Made by a program: the position numbers and the translations under genes. A model generated the notes under the pieces. It ran no database searches. It was not told the origin of the DNA and saw only the letters and a program-made list of their open reading frames with translations. Positions 51,927 to 60,860 of a stretch of 64,000 nucleotides of DNA are shown here, piece by piece. Position 1 is the first letter of the stretch; every line of letters starts with the position of its first letter. This DNA comes from Parashewanella spongiae (GTDB lineage: Bacteria; Pseudomonadota; Gammaproteobacteria; Enterobacterales; Shewanellaceae). The stretch lies in NCBI RefSeq assembly GCF_004358345.1, contig NZ_CP037952.1:3906001-3970000 (forward strand). The letters run 5' to 3'.

Positions 51927-51936
51927 GCCTAAAAGT

Positions 51937-52100
51937 TAAGTACTTGACGATAAATTATTAAACATTTTTCTCATATCTTAAGCACTCTACAGCGTTGTGT
52001 CTCAGGTTGCATATCTACGGCTATGCGTCCTTCCCCACGTCTTGTATTGCAGTCAATCTATGAACAAAAAAGTACTCAATAACTTATACTCAGGTACTTA
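51937..52100. repeat. Miniature element, family D, copy 2
   Basis: A diverged 164-bp copy with ends TAAGTACTTG and CAGGTACTTA. It is inserted between the riboswitch terminator and the stop codon of the next gene. Confidence 0.8.
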
Positions 52101-52102
52101 AG

Positions 52103-52906
52103 TTAGTTTACTGATATACGAATCTCTGAATAATAATGTTGCTCTATTACTGGGTTATACCCTCTAACTCTAACAATATATGTTTCTGGTTCCTGATAAG
52201 TAAATTCATAAGAGATTTTACATTCTTGACCAGACTTCAAGGTCTTACAATCATTAACATTACCAAGTTTTAAATTATCGCTAGGAGATAGGTTTAAACT
52301 TGTAGAATCTATATAAATGTATTTTTCTGGGTCATTTGTTAAATTTTTTATATAAATATCCCCAATAATAATTTGTCCTTGACGCCCTGTAACTGTAATC
52401 AAGTTTTTTACTGATGTGTCTTGCTCAGGAGAATAAAGTGTTACACCTGATTCTGTGGTATTTTCAAATAAGCAATCAGTACTGGAACCCAAACACGAAT
52501 CCATTTTCCACTTTGGAAAATCAATTGGACTAAATTGCAGAAAATTTTGCTCTTCCGCTATTGCATAAATGTAATGATTAGCATCACTTTCAAACGTTGT
52601 GTAATAACACCATAAAGGAACAAAATCACTTTCATGCCCTGTTAAATTGGGCAAAGACACTAAAGAAAATTTTATTTTATAGTGACCATTTTCAATTCTA
52701 CCACTTTGGTAAAGTAGCTTAAAATGCATATCCAATGTTTGAGGCCCATCTAAAGCACAATTTACTACTTTATCCTTTACGTGACACACTCCTGTATCGG
52801 GACAGCGCAGCGGCGTAGCTCCCACTGCAAAACTTGACCCCACAAAACAGATCAAACAGACTCCTACCTGAAAAGCTAACAAACACCTACATAATAAATT
52901 ATTCAT
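52103..52906 (-). CDS. Secreted protein of unknown function, paralogue of its neighbour
   Basis: The 267-residue protein has a signal peptide (about 1-29). After it comes LRCPDTGVCHVKDKVVNCAL, then a region with Cys pairs (CLGSSTDCLF) and a C-terminal beta-rich domain resembling an Ig-like fold (KNLTNDPEKYIYIDS, LKSGQECKISYEFTYQEPETYIVRVRGY). Cysteine placement and motif order match the adjacent 52919-53686 product. The two are 12 bases apart on the same strand and form an operon. I recognise no family. A periplasmic or extracellular location is inferred. Confidence 0.78.
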   Translation of the reverse strand: MNNLLCRCLLAFQVGVCLICFVGSSFAVGATPLRCPDTGVCHVKDKVVNCALDGPQTLDMHFKLLYQSGRIENGHYKIKFSLVSLPNLTGHESDFVPLWCYYTTFESDANHYIYAIAEEQNFLQFSPIDFPKWKMDSCLGSSTDCLFENTTESGVTLYSPEQDTSVKNLITVTGRQGQIIIGDIYIKNLTNDPEKYIYIDSTSLNLSPSDNLKLGNVNDCKTLKSGQECKISYEFTYQEPETYIVRVRGYNPVIEQHYYSEIRISVN

Positions 52907-52918
52907 GACGTTACAAAC

Positions 52919-53686
52919 CTAATAGACAAAGAAATCCATATTATTGATATATTTTTCTTCTGACTCTCCGACGCCGAGAAAAAGAATCTTCGACCAACCA
53001 GTCATCTTCGAAGTATACTCAAAATGATAATCCACTTCGCAGTCATCTTCAGGCACTAAGCTTTCACAACTCTTCGAGTACTCTATATTTAATTTTGGAT
53101 CCGCTACAATCTGTATCGAATGAATTAAAGATTTTGTTGTATTTTTTAAAAAAACTTTACCTTGAACCCAATCGCCAACACTTTTATTTTGGACATCGAT
53201 TCTATTTATTAATGCTCTATTTTGCTCTCTTGAATATACTCTAAAACCTTTTGATTTTGCATATTCAAAATTACAATCAAGGTTTGATGAACTACACTCT
53301 GAAACTCCTTCCCAAAAGGTTAAATTTTCAGGGTAAAACAAATGGTCTGCATACACTGAAACTAACATTGAGGATTTAGATTCAACAGGTAAGTTATAAA
53401 AGCATTGCAATGGGGTATAATGTTTTTTGTCCTTCACATAGCCAAAATTTGCACCAAGAACCACACGGCTAAATGACAACAGGTATTCTCCGTCGTAAGT
53501 GTCCTTACCGGCTAAGGTTACTCCTATTTTAAATGCGTTTGCATCACTACTTATAAAATGACAGTACTTTTTACCATCTTTTATCGTACAAGCAATATTT
53601 TCTGGGCAATGTAATACATCTTCAGCAACGGCATCATAAACAACCAACATCAATACAATCGTAAATATCAATCGGAAACGTTTCAT
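52919..53686 (-). CDS. Secreted protein of unknown function, first of the paralogous pair
   Basis: The 255-residue protein has a signal peptide (about 1-21). It shares with the next gene the N-terminal LHCPENIACTIKDGKKYCHF, a middle block ECSSSNLDCNFEYAKSKGFRVYSREQN, and a C-terminal part with KVFLKNTTKSLIHSI, ESLVPEDDCEVDYHFEYTS and FLGVGE. The common layout suggests tandem duplication. The pair lies between the two TPP riboswitches but is transcribed away from the second, so it is not under its control. Function unknown. Confidence 0.78.
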   Translation of the reverse strand: MKRFRLIFTIVLMLVVYDAVAEDVLHCPENIACTIKDGKKYCHFISSDANAFKIGVTLAGKDTYDGEYLLSFSRVVLGANFGYVKDKKHYTPLQCFYNLPVESKSSMLVSVYADHLFYPENLTFWEGVSECSSSNLDCNFEYAKSKGFRVYSREQNRALINRIDVQNKSVGDWVQGKVFLKNTTKSLIHSIQIVADPKLNIEYSKSCESLVPEDDCEVDYHFEYTSKMTGWSKILFLGVGESEEKYINNMDFFVY

Positions 53687-53781
53687 ACTTACCTACTTAT
53701 TTGTATTTTGTAGAAAGTACAATATCTACTCAAAAGGAAAAAAAGCTCAATATTTTTTTACTTCTATTTATTCCTTTCAGA

Positions 53782-53787
53782 TATAAT
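53782..53787 (+). promoter_or_regulatory. -10 box of the thiamine riboswitch transcript
   Basis: A perfect TATAAT lies a few bases before the riboswitch. The -35 box is weak; TTTACT at 53757 is the best candidate, with long spacing. Confidence 0.45.
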
Positions 53788-53789
53788 CA

Positions 53790-53963
53790 TACTACCCAAG
53801 GGGTGTTTGAGTACGACTCAAACTGAGATTACACCCTTAGAACCTGATCCGGCTTATACCGGCGTAGGAATGGAAAATTATTTACTCAGCGGATTTAAAC
53901 TGCTGAGTCGTCATATTTACTGATCCCGCTCAGCCGGATCTCAAATTTTAATTTTGAGGTCCT
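53790..53963 (+). ncRNA. TPP riboswitch controlling the thiamine receptor
   Basis: The core reads AAACTGAGATTACACCCTT, then AGAACCTGATCCGGC-TTATA-CCGGCGTAGG. Downstream, ACTCAGC/GCTGAGT forms a stem, and GCCGGATC (53933-53940) is the exact complement of GATCCGGC (53846-53853). Next, CTCAAA (53940-53945) pairs with TTTGAG (53953-53958), hiding the ribosome binding site GAGG (53956-53959) of the ATG at 53964. This suggests translational control: ligand keeps GATCCGGC in the aptamer so the GAGG hairpin forms (inference). Confidence 0.92.
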
Positions 53964-56123
53964 ATGCTCAACAAAACGTTTAACTCATATCGCCACAAGC
54001 TATCTCCACTAGCATTATCTGTTGCCGTAGCCTTTTCTGGCCAAGCTTTTGCACAAGATAACAATCCTGAAATTGAAGTCATTAAAGTTACTGCTGACTT
54101 TCGCAACCAAGAGTTGTTAACTTTGCCTGCGAGTGCCACCATCATCGGTGCTAAGCAAATCGAAGATGAAGGTAATCAACACTTTGAAGATGCGCTAAAT
54201 TCAATCGCTAACTTTAACTGGTCGGGCGGTAGCTCTCGTCCACGTTACTTCCAAATCCGTGGCGTGGGTGAACAAGAAGATTATCAAGGTGCACCTAATT
54301 CATCGGTAGGATATGTGATTGATGATATCGATTTGTCTGGTCTTGGTATGGTTTCAAGCATGTACGACTTACAACAAGTGGAAGTCCTTCGTGGACCTCA
54401 AGGTACTAGATATGGAGCAAATGCACTTGCCGGTTTAATTTACTTAAAGAGCAATGACCCTGAAGTTGAACGTGAGAATGGCGCAGAAGTCTCTTTTGGT
54501 GATGATAATTTGCGCACCTTAAGCAGCTATAGCACTGGTGCAATCAACCAATCTGAAACGCTACTTTATCGTGCGACGATTCAGCAACATTACCAAGATG
54601 GCTTCCGGGACAACACATACTTAGGTCGCAGCGATACTAACAAACGTGACGAGTTTACAGGCCGTATTAAATTACGCTGGTTAGCGACAGATGTTCTAAC
54701 AGCTAATTTAGCTATTTTACACGCCAACTTTGATAATGGTTATGATGCATGGACATTGGATAATAACGGTTTCAAAACCAATACCGATCAACCGGGTGTA
54801 GATAACCAAAAAACCACTGGTTCAAGCCTAAAGCTGAACTACACAGGTTTTGATAAATTTAACCTAACTTCTATTACATCTTACGCATCAACTGACCACC
54901 AGCATGCTTATGATGGCGACTGGGCAAACCCTGATTACTGGGCAAGCCGTAACTGTGGCACAGCAGAAGCACCTGAAGGTTGTGAATACGATTATTTGTG
55001 GGACAAGAAAGGCGATCGCCGCACTGTTTCTCAAGAATTCCGATTCAGCTCAAATGAAAATGGACGTATCTTCGCCGACTCAACAGATTGGTTAGTGGGT
55101 TTGTACACTATGAACCTGAAAGAAGACAACGACCTTTATTCAGAGTACAACACTTGGCCTGATGAAGTGATGCAGTCAAAGTATGATGCAACCAACTATG
55201 CAGTATTTTCACAATTAGATTCAAACTTTGGGAATGGCTATAACCTTTCAACAGGTCTTAGACTCGAACGCCGTAACAGCGAATACTCAGATACTAATGG
55301 TGATGCATTCAAACCATCTGAAAACATGTGGGGAGGTCATATTGCATTAAGCAAAAATCTGACTAACCAACACAGCACATACGTGCGTGTAGCTCGTGGT
55401 TACAAAGCGGGCGGCTTTAACATGAGCCTACCTGCTGAGCTGTCAGATAAGAAAGAATTTGATACTGAAATCCTTTATAACTACGAAGTTGGCTTAAAGT
55501 CTTTCTGGTTAGACAACGCTTTATCAACCAACTTATCTGTGTTCTACATGGATCGTCAAGAACAGCAAGTTTCAGCGTCTCAGCAAAACCCTGAAAGACC
55601 GCAGCGTTTCATCCTATTTACTGAAAATGCGGGTAGCTCTAAAAACTACGGTGCTGAGCTAGATACTAAATGGCAAGCTACCGATAACTTGGACTTATAT
55701 GCCAGCTTTGGTTGGTTAGAAGCAACTTACGGTGACTACATTTATAAAGATAAATACGGTACGCCAGTTGAACTTTCAGACCGTGAATTAGCACACTCGC
55801 CAAAATTCACTAATAGCCTTGGCGCAACTTATCGTACTGATAATGGTATCTTTGTAAACTTACACTCCAGTGGCAAGAGCAAATTCTTCTACTCAGATAG
55901 CAATGACTCACAATCAAAAGGCTATCAAATTTTGAATGCGCGTATCGGTTATGAAGCGGATAGTTGGGGTGTTTACTTATGGGGTCGTAATTTGTTTGAT
56001 AAGAAATATGGCGTACGTGGTTTCTACTTCGGTAATGAGCCAGATTTAGGATGGGCTGATAAGCAATACATTCGCTATGGCGATCCTCGCTCAATGGGTG
56101 TAACGGCTAACATTAGTTTTTAA
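53964..56123 (+). CDS. TonB-dependent receptor for thiamine (Omr1-type)
   Basis: The 719-residue protein has a signal peptide (about 1-30, ending GQAFAQ), a plug domain (about 40-165, with IRGVGEQEDY and VEVLRGPQGTRYGANALAGLIYLKS) and a barrel ending TANISF. Its place behind a TPP riboswitch marks it as an outer membrane receptor for thiamine or its precursors, as described for riboswitch-linked TonB receptors. It is smaller than the three receptors upstream and belongs to another subfamily. The remaining thiamine genes follow after about 700 bases of miniature elements. Confidence 0.9.
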   Translation: MLNKTFNSYRHKLSPLALSVAVAFSGQAFAQDNNPEIEVIKVTADFRNQELLTLPASATIIGAKQIEDEGNQHFEDALNSIANFNWSGGSSRPRYFQIRGVGEQEDYQGAPNSSVGYVIDDIDLSGLGMVSSMYDLQQVEVLRGPQGTRYGANALAGLIYLKSNDPEVERENGAEVSFGDDNLRTLSSYSTGAINQSETLLYRATIQQHYQDGFRDNTYLGRSDTNKRDEFTGRIKLRWLATDVLTANLAILHANFDNGYDAWTLDNNGFKTNTDQPGVDNQKTTGSSLKLNYTGFDKFNLTSITSYASTDHQHAYDGDWANPDYWASRNCGTAEAPEGCEYDYLWDKKGDRRTVSQEFRFSSNENGRIFADSTDWLVGLYTMNLKEDNDLYSEYNTWPDEVMQSKYDATNYAVFSQLDSNFGNGYNLSTGLRLERRNSEYSDTNGDAFKPSENMWGGHIALSKNLTNQHSTYVRVARGYKAGGFNMSLPAELSDKKEFDTEILYNYEVGLKSFWLDNALSTNLSVFYMDRQEQQVSASQQNPERPQRFILFTENAGSSKNYGAELDTKWQATDNLDLYASFGWLEATYGDYIYKDKYGTPVELSDRELAHSPKFTNSLGATYRTDNGIFVNLHSSGKSKFFYSDSNDSQSKGYQILNARIGYEADSWGVYLWGRNLFDKKYGVRGFYFGNEPDLGWADKQYIRYGDPRSMGVTANISF

Positions 56124-56124
56124 A

Positions 56125-56290
56125 TAAGTACCTGTCGATAAGTTCTTTGATAATTATTCTGTTCAGGTTTAGTGCTATACAAGACGCAATGTAGGGCGCA
56201 TAGCCGTAGCTATGTAACCGAAGTTGCAACACCGTAGAGAGCTGAAACTGGGCACTAGAAAATCTTAAGAAACTTATGGTCAGGTACTTA
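56125..56290. repeat. Miniature element, family D, copy 3
   Basis: A 166-bp copy, inverted relative to D1, with ends TAAGTACCTG and CAGGTACTTA. It starts directly after the receptor stop codon and abuts element E1. Confidence 0.88.
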
Positions 56291-56751
56291 ACCTGAGCTC
56301 TGCGTAACGAAATCAGTAAACGTTTAACCTAAATAAATCGGTTGGGAGCGTTCATATACGCAGAAAAAATTACTGATAGCAAGGCATGAATAGCAGCAAG
56401 AAGTGGTTACCGACATACAAAACTGTCGTTACTTCGTTTCTACTTGCAAAATTTATAACGCAGCTAGCGGTGTTTTGGCAAGTATATGAATGTTCAGCAC
56501 TCACCTGATGGGTGAATTAGGGTTGTTTAATTTTGTATTTACATTCAATGTATTAAAGTTAAATTGTGCGTTCAACCGATTTATTTAGGTTTAATTAGAA
56601 AACAATGCTCAATGTATTATCGACAATGCGGTTAGTTATTAGAAGTTCAAGGTGTAGTAGCCAAAAAACAACAGGCTATTTCGAGTTGCTACAACGCTGA
56701 AATCCGTATAAGCAGCTGTGCTGTAGAGGTTTGCTTACGCAGAGTTCAAGT
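56291..56751. repeat. Miniature element, family E, copy 1, interrupted by C5
   Basis: The left part (CTGAGCTCTGCGTAACGAAA, 56293 on) and right part (to TTACGCAGAGTTCAAG) have inverted ends and match copy E2 at 62339-62532. Element C5 lies 35 bases in. Without C5 it is about 195 bp. Confidence 0.78.
56328..56589. repeat. Miniature element, family C, copy 5
   Basis: A 262-bp copy with ends CCTAAATAAATCGGTTG and CAACCGATTTATTTAGG and exact TTTAA repeats (56323-56327 and 56590-56594). The hairpin cassette is at 56411-56428. Confidence 0.94.
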
Positions 56752-56827
56752 TAAATATTGCACCAAAACTCTGTAAGTTAAGGCTGCTTAGCCTCAACTT
56801 TTTCATATTCATTTTAAGAGGCACACC

Positions 56828-57088
56828 ATGAAACTCACTGCCGAAATTAGCATGTACCCATTTAACGAAAACTACCTTGAACCAATACAATGGTTCATCG
56901 ATAGATTAAAAACTTATCCTAATATTGAGCGCGTGACTAACGCTATGGCGACTCAAATTTGTGGTGATTACCTTGAGGTGATGACCATGCTTGCTCACGA
57001 AATGAAAGCGGCGAACGAAAAATGGGGCAAAGCCGTTTTTGTTTGTAAATTTATTGGTTCTGAAATCGACTTAACCTACAAACAATAA
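56828..57088 (+). CDS. Thiamine-binding protein of the YkoF/MTH1187 family
   Basis: The 86-residue protein is a single ferredoxin-like domain of the COG0011/YkoF type. It reads MKLTAEISMYPFNENYLEPIQWFIDRLKTYPNIERVTNAMATQICGDY. YkoF binds thiamine, and related small proteins occur beside thiamine transport genes. The location between a thiamine receptor and a PnuT-like permease supports that role. AGAGG precedes the ATG. It is cytoplasmic (no signal peptide) and 9 bases ahead of the permease gene, so the two are co-transcribed. Confidence 0.85.
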   Translation: MKLTAEISMYPFNENYLEPIQWFIDRLKTYPNIERVTNAMATQICGDYLEVMTMLAHEMKAANEKWGKAVFVCKFIGSEIDLTYKQ

Positions 57089-57097
57089 GGCTAACTC

Positions 57098-57712
57098 ATG
57101 GATATTTTCCAAACCCTATTTGGTGAAATGCACGCTATGACTGACTGGGAAATCATCGCGGTTGCGCTGGCACTCGCCTACTTGATCCTTGCGATGAAAG
57201 AAAACATATGGTGCTGGCCAGCAGCGTTTTTCAGTTCAGCGATTTATATGATCATTTTCTGGGAAGTGTCGTTGCTGATGGAATCAGTCTTAAGTTTCTA
57301 TTACATTGGCATGGCCGTGTACGGCTTTTGGGTATGGACTAAAGGCGGCAATGAACACCAAGGTGTTAATGTGGTGTCTTGGTCAGCATCAAAACACTTT
57401 CAGATTATCGCAATAACTGGATTAATTTCCATTATTGTTGGCTACTTGATGGCTAAATATACTTCAGCTTCGTTCCCATACCTTGATGCGGCAACCACTT
57501 GTTTTGCGGTAATGACGACCTATTTAGTCGCACAAAAAGTACTCGAAAACTGGTTGTATTGGATGGTGATAAATTCCGTGTCTATATACTTGTACCTGAA
57601 TAAAGGTTTAATACTGACATCAGTCTTATTTGTGATGTACTTAATCCTTGCAGTAATTGGGTATTATCAGTGGCGTAAATCGATGCAATCAGCGCAATCA
57701 ATAGCGAGTTAA
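57098..57712 (+). CDS. pnuT: PnuT-type thiamine transporter (PnuC family)
   Basis: The 204-residue inner membrane protein has about seven hydrophobic segments and the PnuC-family blocks ENIWCWPAAFFSSAIYMIIFWEVSLLMESVLSFYYIGMAVYGFWVW (about 37-80) and WMVINSVSIYLYLNKGL (about 150-166). PnuC members import nicotinamide riboside; those in TPP-linked clusters, called PnuT, import thiamine. The surrounding genes point to thiamine. These transporters work by facilitated diffusion and need a kinase to trap the substrate, which the next gene provides. Confidence 0.88.
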   Translation: MDIFQTLFGEMHAMTDWEIIAVALALAYLILAMKENIWCWPAAFFSSAIYMIIFWEVSLLMESVLSFYYIGMAVYGFWVWTKGGNEHQGVNVVSWSASKHFQIIAITGLISIIVGYLMAKYTSASFPYLDAATTCFAVMTTYLVAQKVLENWLYWMVINSVSIYLYLNKGLILTSVLFVMYLILAVIGYYQWRKSMQSAQSIAS

Positions 57713-57716
57713 ACGT

Positions 57717-58721
57717 ATGCTCCAACCTCAATGGCCAAATTCGATAAAAAATGCTTTGCTGTCTTGCCAACAGCAAACTGGTTTGCTGCTCATAGAACCA
57801 GCAATCGAATTATCGACATTGTCAGCAGGTTGGAGTAACCAAAACTTTAAACTAATAACATGCAAGCAACAGTTTGTACTAAGAGTTAACTCCAAACAAT
57901 CCAATGCAATTTGCAATCGTAATAACGAAGTCGAATGTTGGAGCATTGCCGAAAAGGCCGGTCTTGCGCCAAAGCTTTTTTGGGTCAGTGATGATAAGCA
58001 ATATTACCTAAGTGAATACTTACCGCAGCCACAAAATAAGCAGATACAGACCGCTCAATTGCTTAATCTTTTAAATCGCATAAAGCGTTTACCTTTGCCA
58101 ACCCATGCCATTACGACTTCAGATCAATGGAGGAGTTATTTCAAGCAAATCACAACAATCAATAACCAACTTCTTCTAAGAAAAAATAAAGCTCAAAATG
58201 CAATTTTATTAGCGCTTACCAAAACATGGTTGCAAGCTAAAGATGACCTCTTAAATAAAAAAAAACAGATTGAATCAGCGCTTACGGACATAGAGTCGTG
58301 TCAAATCAAACCTCAATTTTGCCATAGAGACTTGAATGCAAATAATATACTCATTAAAGACGACCAATTAGTTTGTATCGACTTTGAATACGCCTGCACT
58401 TCACACCCGCTATTTGAATTGGCTGCCGTCATTTGTAGCCATAATTTCAATAAAGCAGAAGAAGCATCATTAGTACGTGATTACTTAGTCAACAATTCTA
58501 ATTTGACTGAAAATGCACATATAAACCTTTCCTCTGCTTGTAAAATATTTTGGTGTTTCTTCCATTGTTGGGCCGTCATTATGATGGGTAATACATTATT
58601 GTCTGATACCAACGAATTGCAAGGCGATGAAAAAGAAACTGAAAAGCAGAACGATGAAATAGAAAAAAGCTTTAATAATTATTTTCAGATCTGTGAGCAG
58701 TACAAAAACAAGTTTTTTTAG
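57717..58721 (+). CDS. Phosphotransferase, probable thiamine kinase
   Basis: The 334-residue protein belongs to the aminoglycoside phosphotransferase/choline kinase fold. It shows LSAGWSNQNFKLIT near the N-terminus (nucleotide loop), the catalytic block FCHRDLNANNILI (about residues 201-213) and the metal-binding DFEYA (about 222-226). It begins 4 bases after pnuT. Thiamine kinase (ThiK-like) activity would phosphorylate imported thiamine. The substrate is inferred from the operon, as the fold alone does not distinguish thiamine, choline or others. Confidence 0.82.
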   Translation: MLQPQWPNSIKNALLSCQQQTGLLLIEPAIELSTLSAGWSNQNFKLITCKQQFVLRVNSKQSNAICNRNNEVECWSIAEKAGLAPKLFWVSDDKQYYLSEYLPQPQNKQIQTAQLLNLLNRIKRLPLPTHAITTSDQWRSYFKQITTINNQLLLRKNKAQNAILLALTKTWLQAKDDLLNKKKQIESALTDIESCQIKPQFCHRDLNANNILIKDDQLVCIDFEYACTSHPLFELAAVICSHNFNKAEEASLVRDYLVNNSNLTENAHINLSSACKIFWCFFHCWAVIMMGNTLLSDTNELQGDEKETEKQNDEIEKSFNNYFQICEQYKNKFF

Positions 58722-58801
58722 AATTAAAATTTGTGCGGTGAACTTTCAGTTTATAGAAAAGAGGCGATAATAGTGAATTACCGCCTGCAATAAATAAAAC
58801 G

Positions 58802-59779
58802 TTAAGCTGTCAGAGTGATCTTACCTACCGCTTTACCTGACTCAAGTAAATCATGCGCTTTAGCCACTTCCCATATTGAGAAGTTACTTTCATCAATAAT
58901 TGGCGTAATCTTTCCTGCGTCCACAAGCTCAGCAATATAAGTAAGAATGCGACCATGTGAAGCATGATTTAGGCCGTGACATAGTGGAATTAGCATTAAA
59001 ACACTGTGGAACGATAAGCTTTTTAGTGCGACTTGCAACGGATCAGCAATTGGTAATGTGGTTGTTACGTGACCATTATATTTAGCCGCTTCAAACGATT
59101 TTTGTATGTTATCACCTGCAACTGGGTCAAAGATTTTATCAAAGCCCATGCCATCAGTATATTTTTCAACATACTGTGAAACCGATTCTTTAGTGAAATC
59201 GACTAAATTATCTGCGCCTACAGTTTTAGCGAGTGCTTCATTTGCTGGAGCGTAAGTTGAAGTTACCGTTGCACCAAGTACCTTTGCTAACTGAACCGCA
59301 ATATGACCTACACCGCCAGTAGTGCCATGAATAAGGATATTATCACCTGATTGTACAGCCATTTTGTCGACAAGCGCTTCATATGAAGTAATAGCAACAA
59401 GTGGCAAAGCAGCAGCTTGTTTCATTGTCAGTGTTTTGGGTTTTAAAGCCATCAAACGTGCATCAACCAGCATGAATTCAGCCAAAGCACCATCGGCACC
59501 ATTAATACCGCCAGCCATTCCGTAAACTTCATCGCCCACATTAAAATCAGTTACGTCTGTACCTATTTCAGTAACAATACCAGCCACATCACCATGCAGC
59601 ACTTCTGGTAAATTGTTTGACCAAGGCAACTCAATAGAGCGAAGCATAGAATCAAGCGGATTCACACTAGTTGCTTTTACTTCTACAACCATATGACCTG
59701 ATTTAGCGACAGGTTTTGCTTTCTCTGCCATCTGAAAAACGTCCGTGCTGCCGATTTCTTTGATGATCATTGCTTTCAT
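58802..59779 (-). CDS. NADPH-dependent quinone oxidoreductase-like protein (MDR family)
   Basis: The 325-residue medium-chain dehydrogenase/reductase has a GroES-like N-terminal domain (about 1-130) and a Rossmann domain with GTTGGVGHIAVQLAKVLGATV (about 152-172). The usual catalytic zinc ligands of alcohol dehydrogenases are absent, as in quinone oxidoreductases. The natural substrate cannot be told. It is divergent from a LysR-type gene with a 178-base shared promoter region, and that regulator is its likely controller. Confidence 0.88.
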   Translation of the reverse strand: MKAMIIKEIGSTDVFQMAEKAKPVAKSGHMVVEVKATSVNPLDSMLRSIELPWSNNLPEVLHGDVAGIVTEIGTDVTDFNVGDEVYGMAGGINGADGALAEFMLVDARLMALKPKTLTMKQAAALPLVAITSYEALVDKMAVQSGDNILIHGTTGGVGHIAVQLAKVLGATVTSTYAPANEALAKTVGADNLVDFTKESVSQYVEKYTDGMGFDKIFDPVAGDNIQKSFEAAKYNGHVTTTLPIADPLQVALKSLSFHSVLMLIPLCHGLNHASHGRILTYIAELVDAGKITPIIDESNFSIWEVAKAHDLLESGKAVGKITLTA

Positions 59780-59957
59780 AATATTTACTCTTTATTCGTT
59801 TGTTGATTTGGTCTTTCGTTTCAGTGGGGCTATATTAGCCCATGCAGTTAGGGCAACCAACCACCCTTATGGCAAATTACTTTTGCCTATTAGGCAAGGC
59901 GGGGGTAGAGTGATATGTATCCACTCTAAATGACAATAAACGATACAAAGAGGAATA

Positions 59958-60860
59958 ATGAGCTCACTCAATCGTCTGCTGTATTTCAACTGTGTGGTAG
60001 AGACAGGGAGTATCTCTGAAGCCAGCAGAATATTTGATATTCAACCTTCTTCTATTTCCAGACAGTTAGCGGTTCTTGAACAAGAACTTGGCGTTCGCCT
60101 TTTAAATAAAACTACTAGAAACACAGGGTTAACAGAAGCTGGCCATAAATACTATGAATATTCACAACGCATTGTGTCAGAGTTTGATGAAGCAAAACGA
60201 GCGATAAACGACTTACAAGAAAAGCCAAAAGGTAAACTTAAGATAAGTATGACCGTAGGGTTTGGTGAAAGCGTTGTGCTACCACTTGTTTCCAAATTTA
60301 TGTCTCTGCATCCCGATATTGATGTAAAACTTGAGTTAACTGAGCGTGTTGTAGACCTTGTCGAAGAAAATATTGATGTAGCCATTCGTAGTGGTCGATT
60401 ACCCGATTCAACAATGATTGCCAAACGATTAGCTTTCAATAACTTTATTCTGTGCGCTAGCCCCCAATACTTAGCAAAGAAAGGGACGCCTCATCGCCCA
60501 GAAGACTTAATCGAACATCAATGTATACGCTACAGTTATTCCCGTTGGAAAGATTGGTTTTTAATGGCTGAAGAAAGAACAAAAATAACCATTAATAATG
60601 CGATTTCAGTCAACTCAGTAAATGGCCAAAAACAATTGGTGATAAATGATACTGGACTGGCACTAATGCCTTATTGGGCTGTTAAAAATGAATTAGCCGA
60701 AGGTTCGATAATCAGAGTGATGCCAGAGCATACCTTCAGCCCTTATGAAAAACTCACCGCCACTTATGCCATCTATTTAAAACGAGATCTGATTTCACCA
60801 AAGACTCGTGTTTTTCTGGACTTTTTAGCTGAGAACATCGTCGGTCTTGATATTGAGTAA
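59958..60860 (+). CDS. LysR-family transcriptional regulator
   Basis: The 300-residue protein has the winged helix-turn-helix N-terminus (LLYFNCVVETGSISEASRIFDIQPSSISRQLAVLEQELGVRLLNKTTR) and a periplasmic-binding-like effector domain (about 90-290). Such regulators usually control the divergent gene, here the quinone oxidoreductase. Its stop codon TAA (60858-60860) is also the left target repeat of miniature element A6, so the element sits directly against the gene without altering it. Confidence 0.93.
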   Translation: MSSLNRLLYFNCVVETGSISEASRIFDIQPSSISRQLAVLEQELGVRLLNKTTRNTGLTEAGHKYYEYSQRIVSEFDEAKRAINDLQEKPKGKLKISMTVGFGESVVLPLVSKFMSLHPDIDVKLELTERVVDLVEENIDVAIRSGRLPDSTMIAKRLAFNNFILCASPQYLAKKGTPHRPEDLIEHQCIRYSYSRWKDWFLMAEERTKITINNAISVNSVNGQKQLVINDTGLALMPYWAVKNELAEGSIIRVMPEHTFSPYEKLTATYAIYLKRDLISPKTRVFLDFLAENIVGLDIE

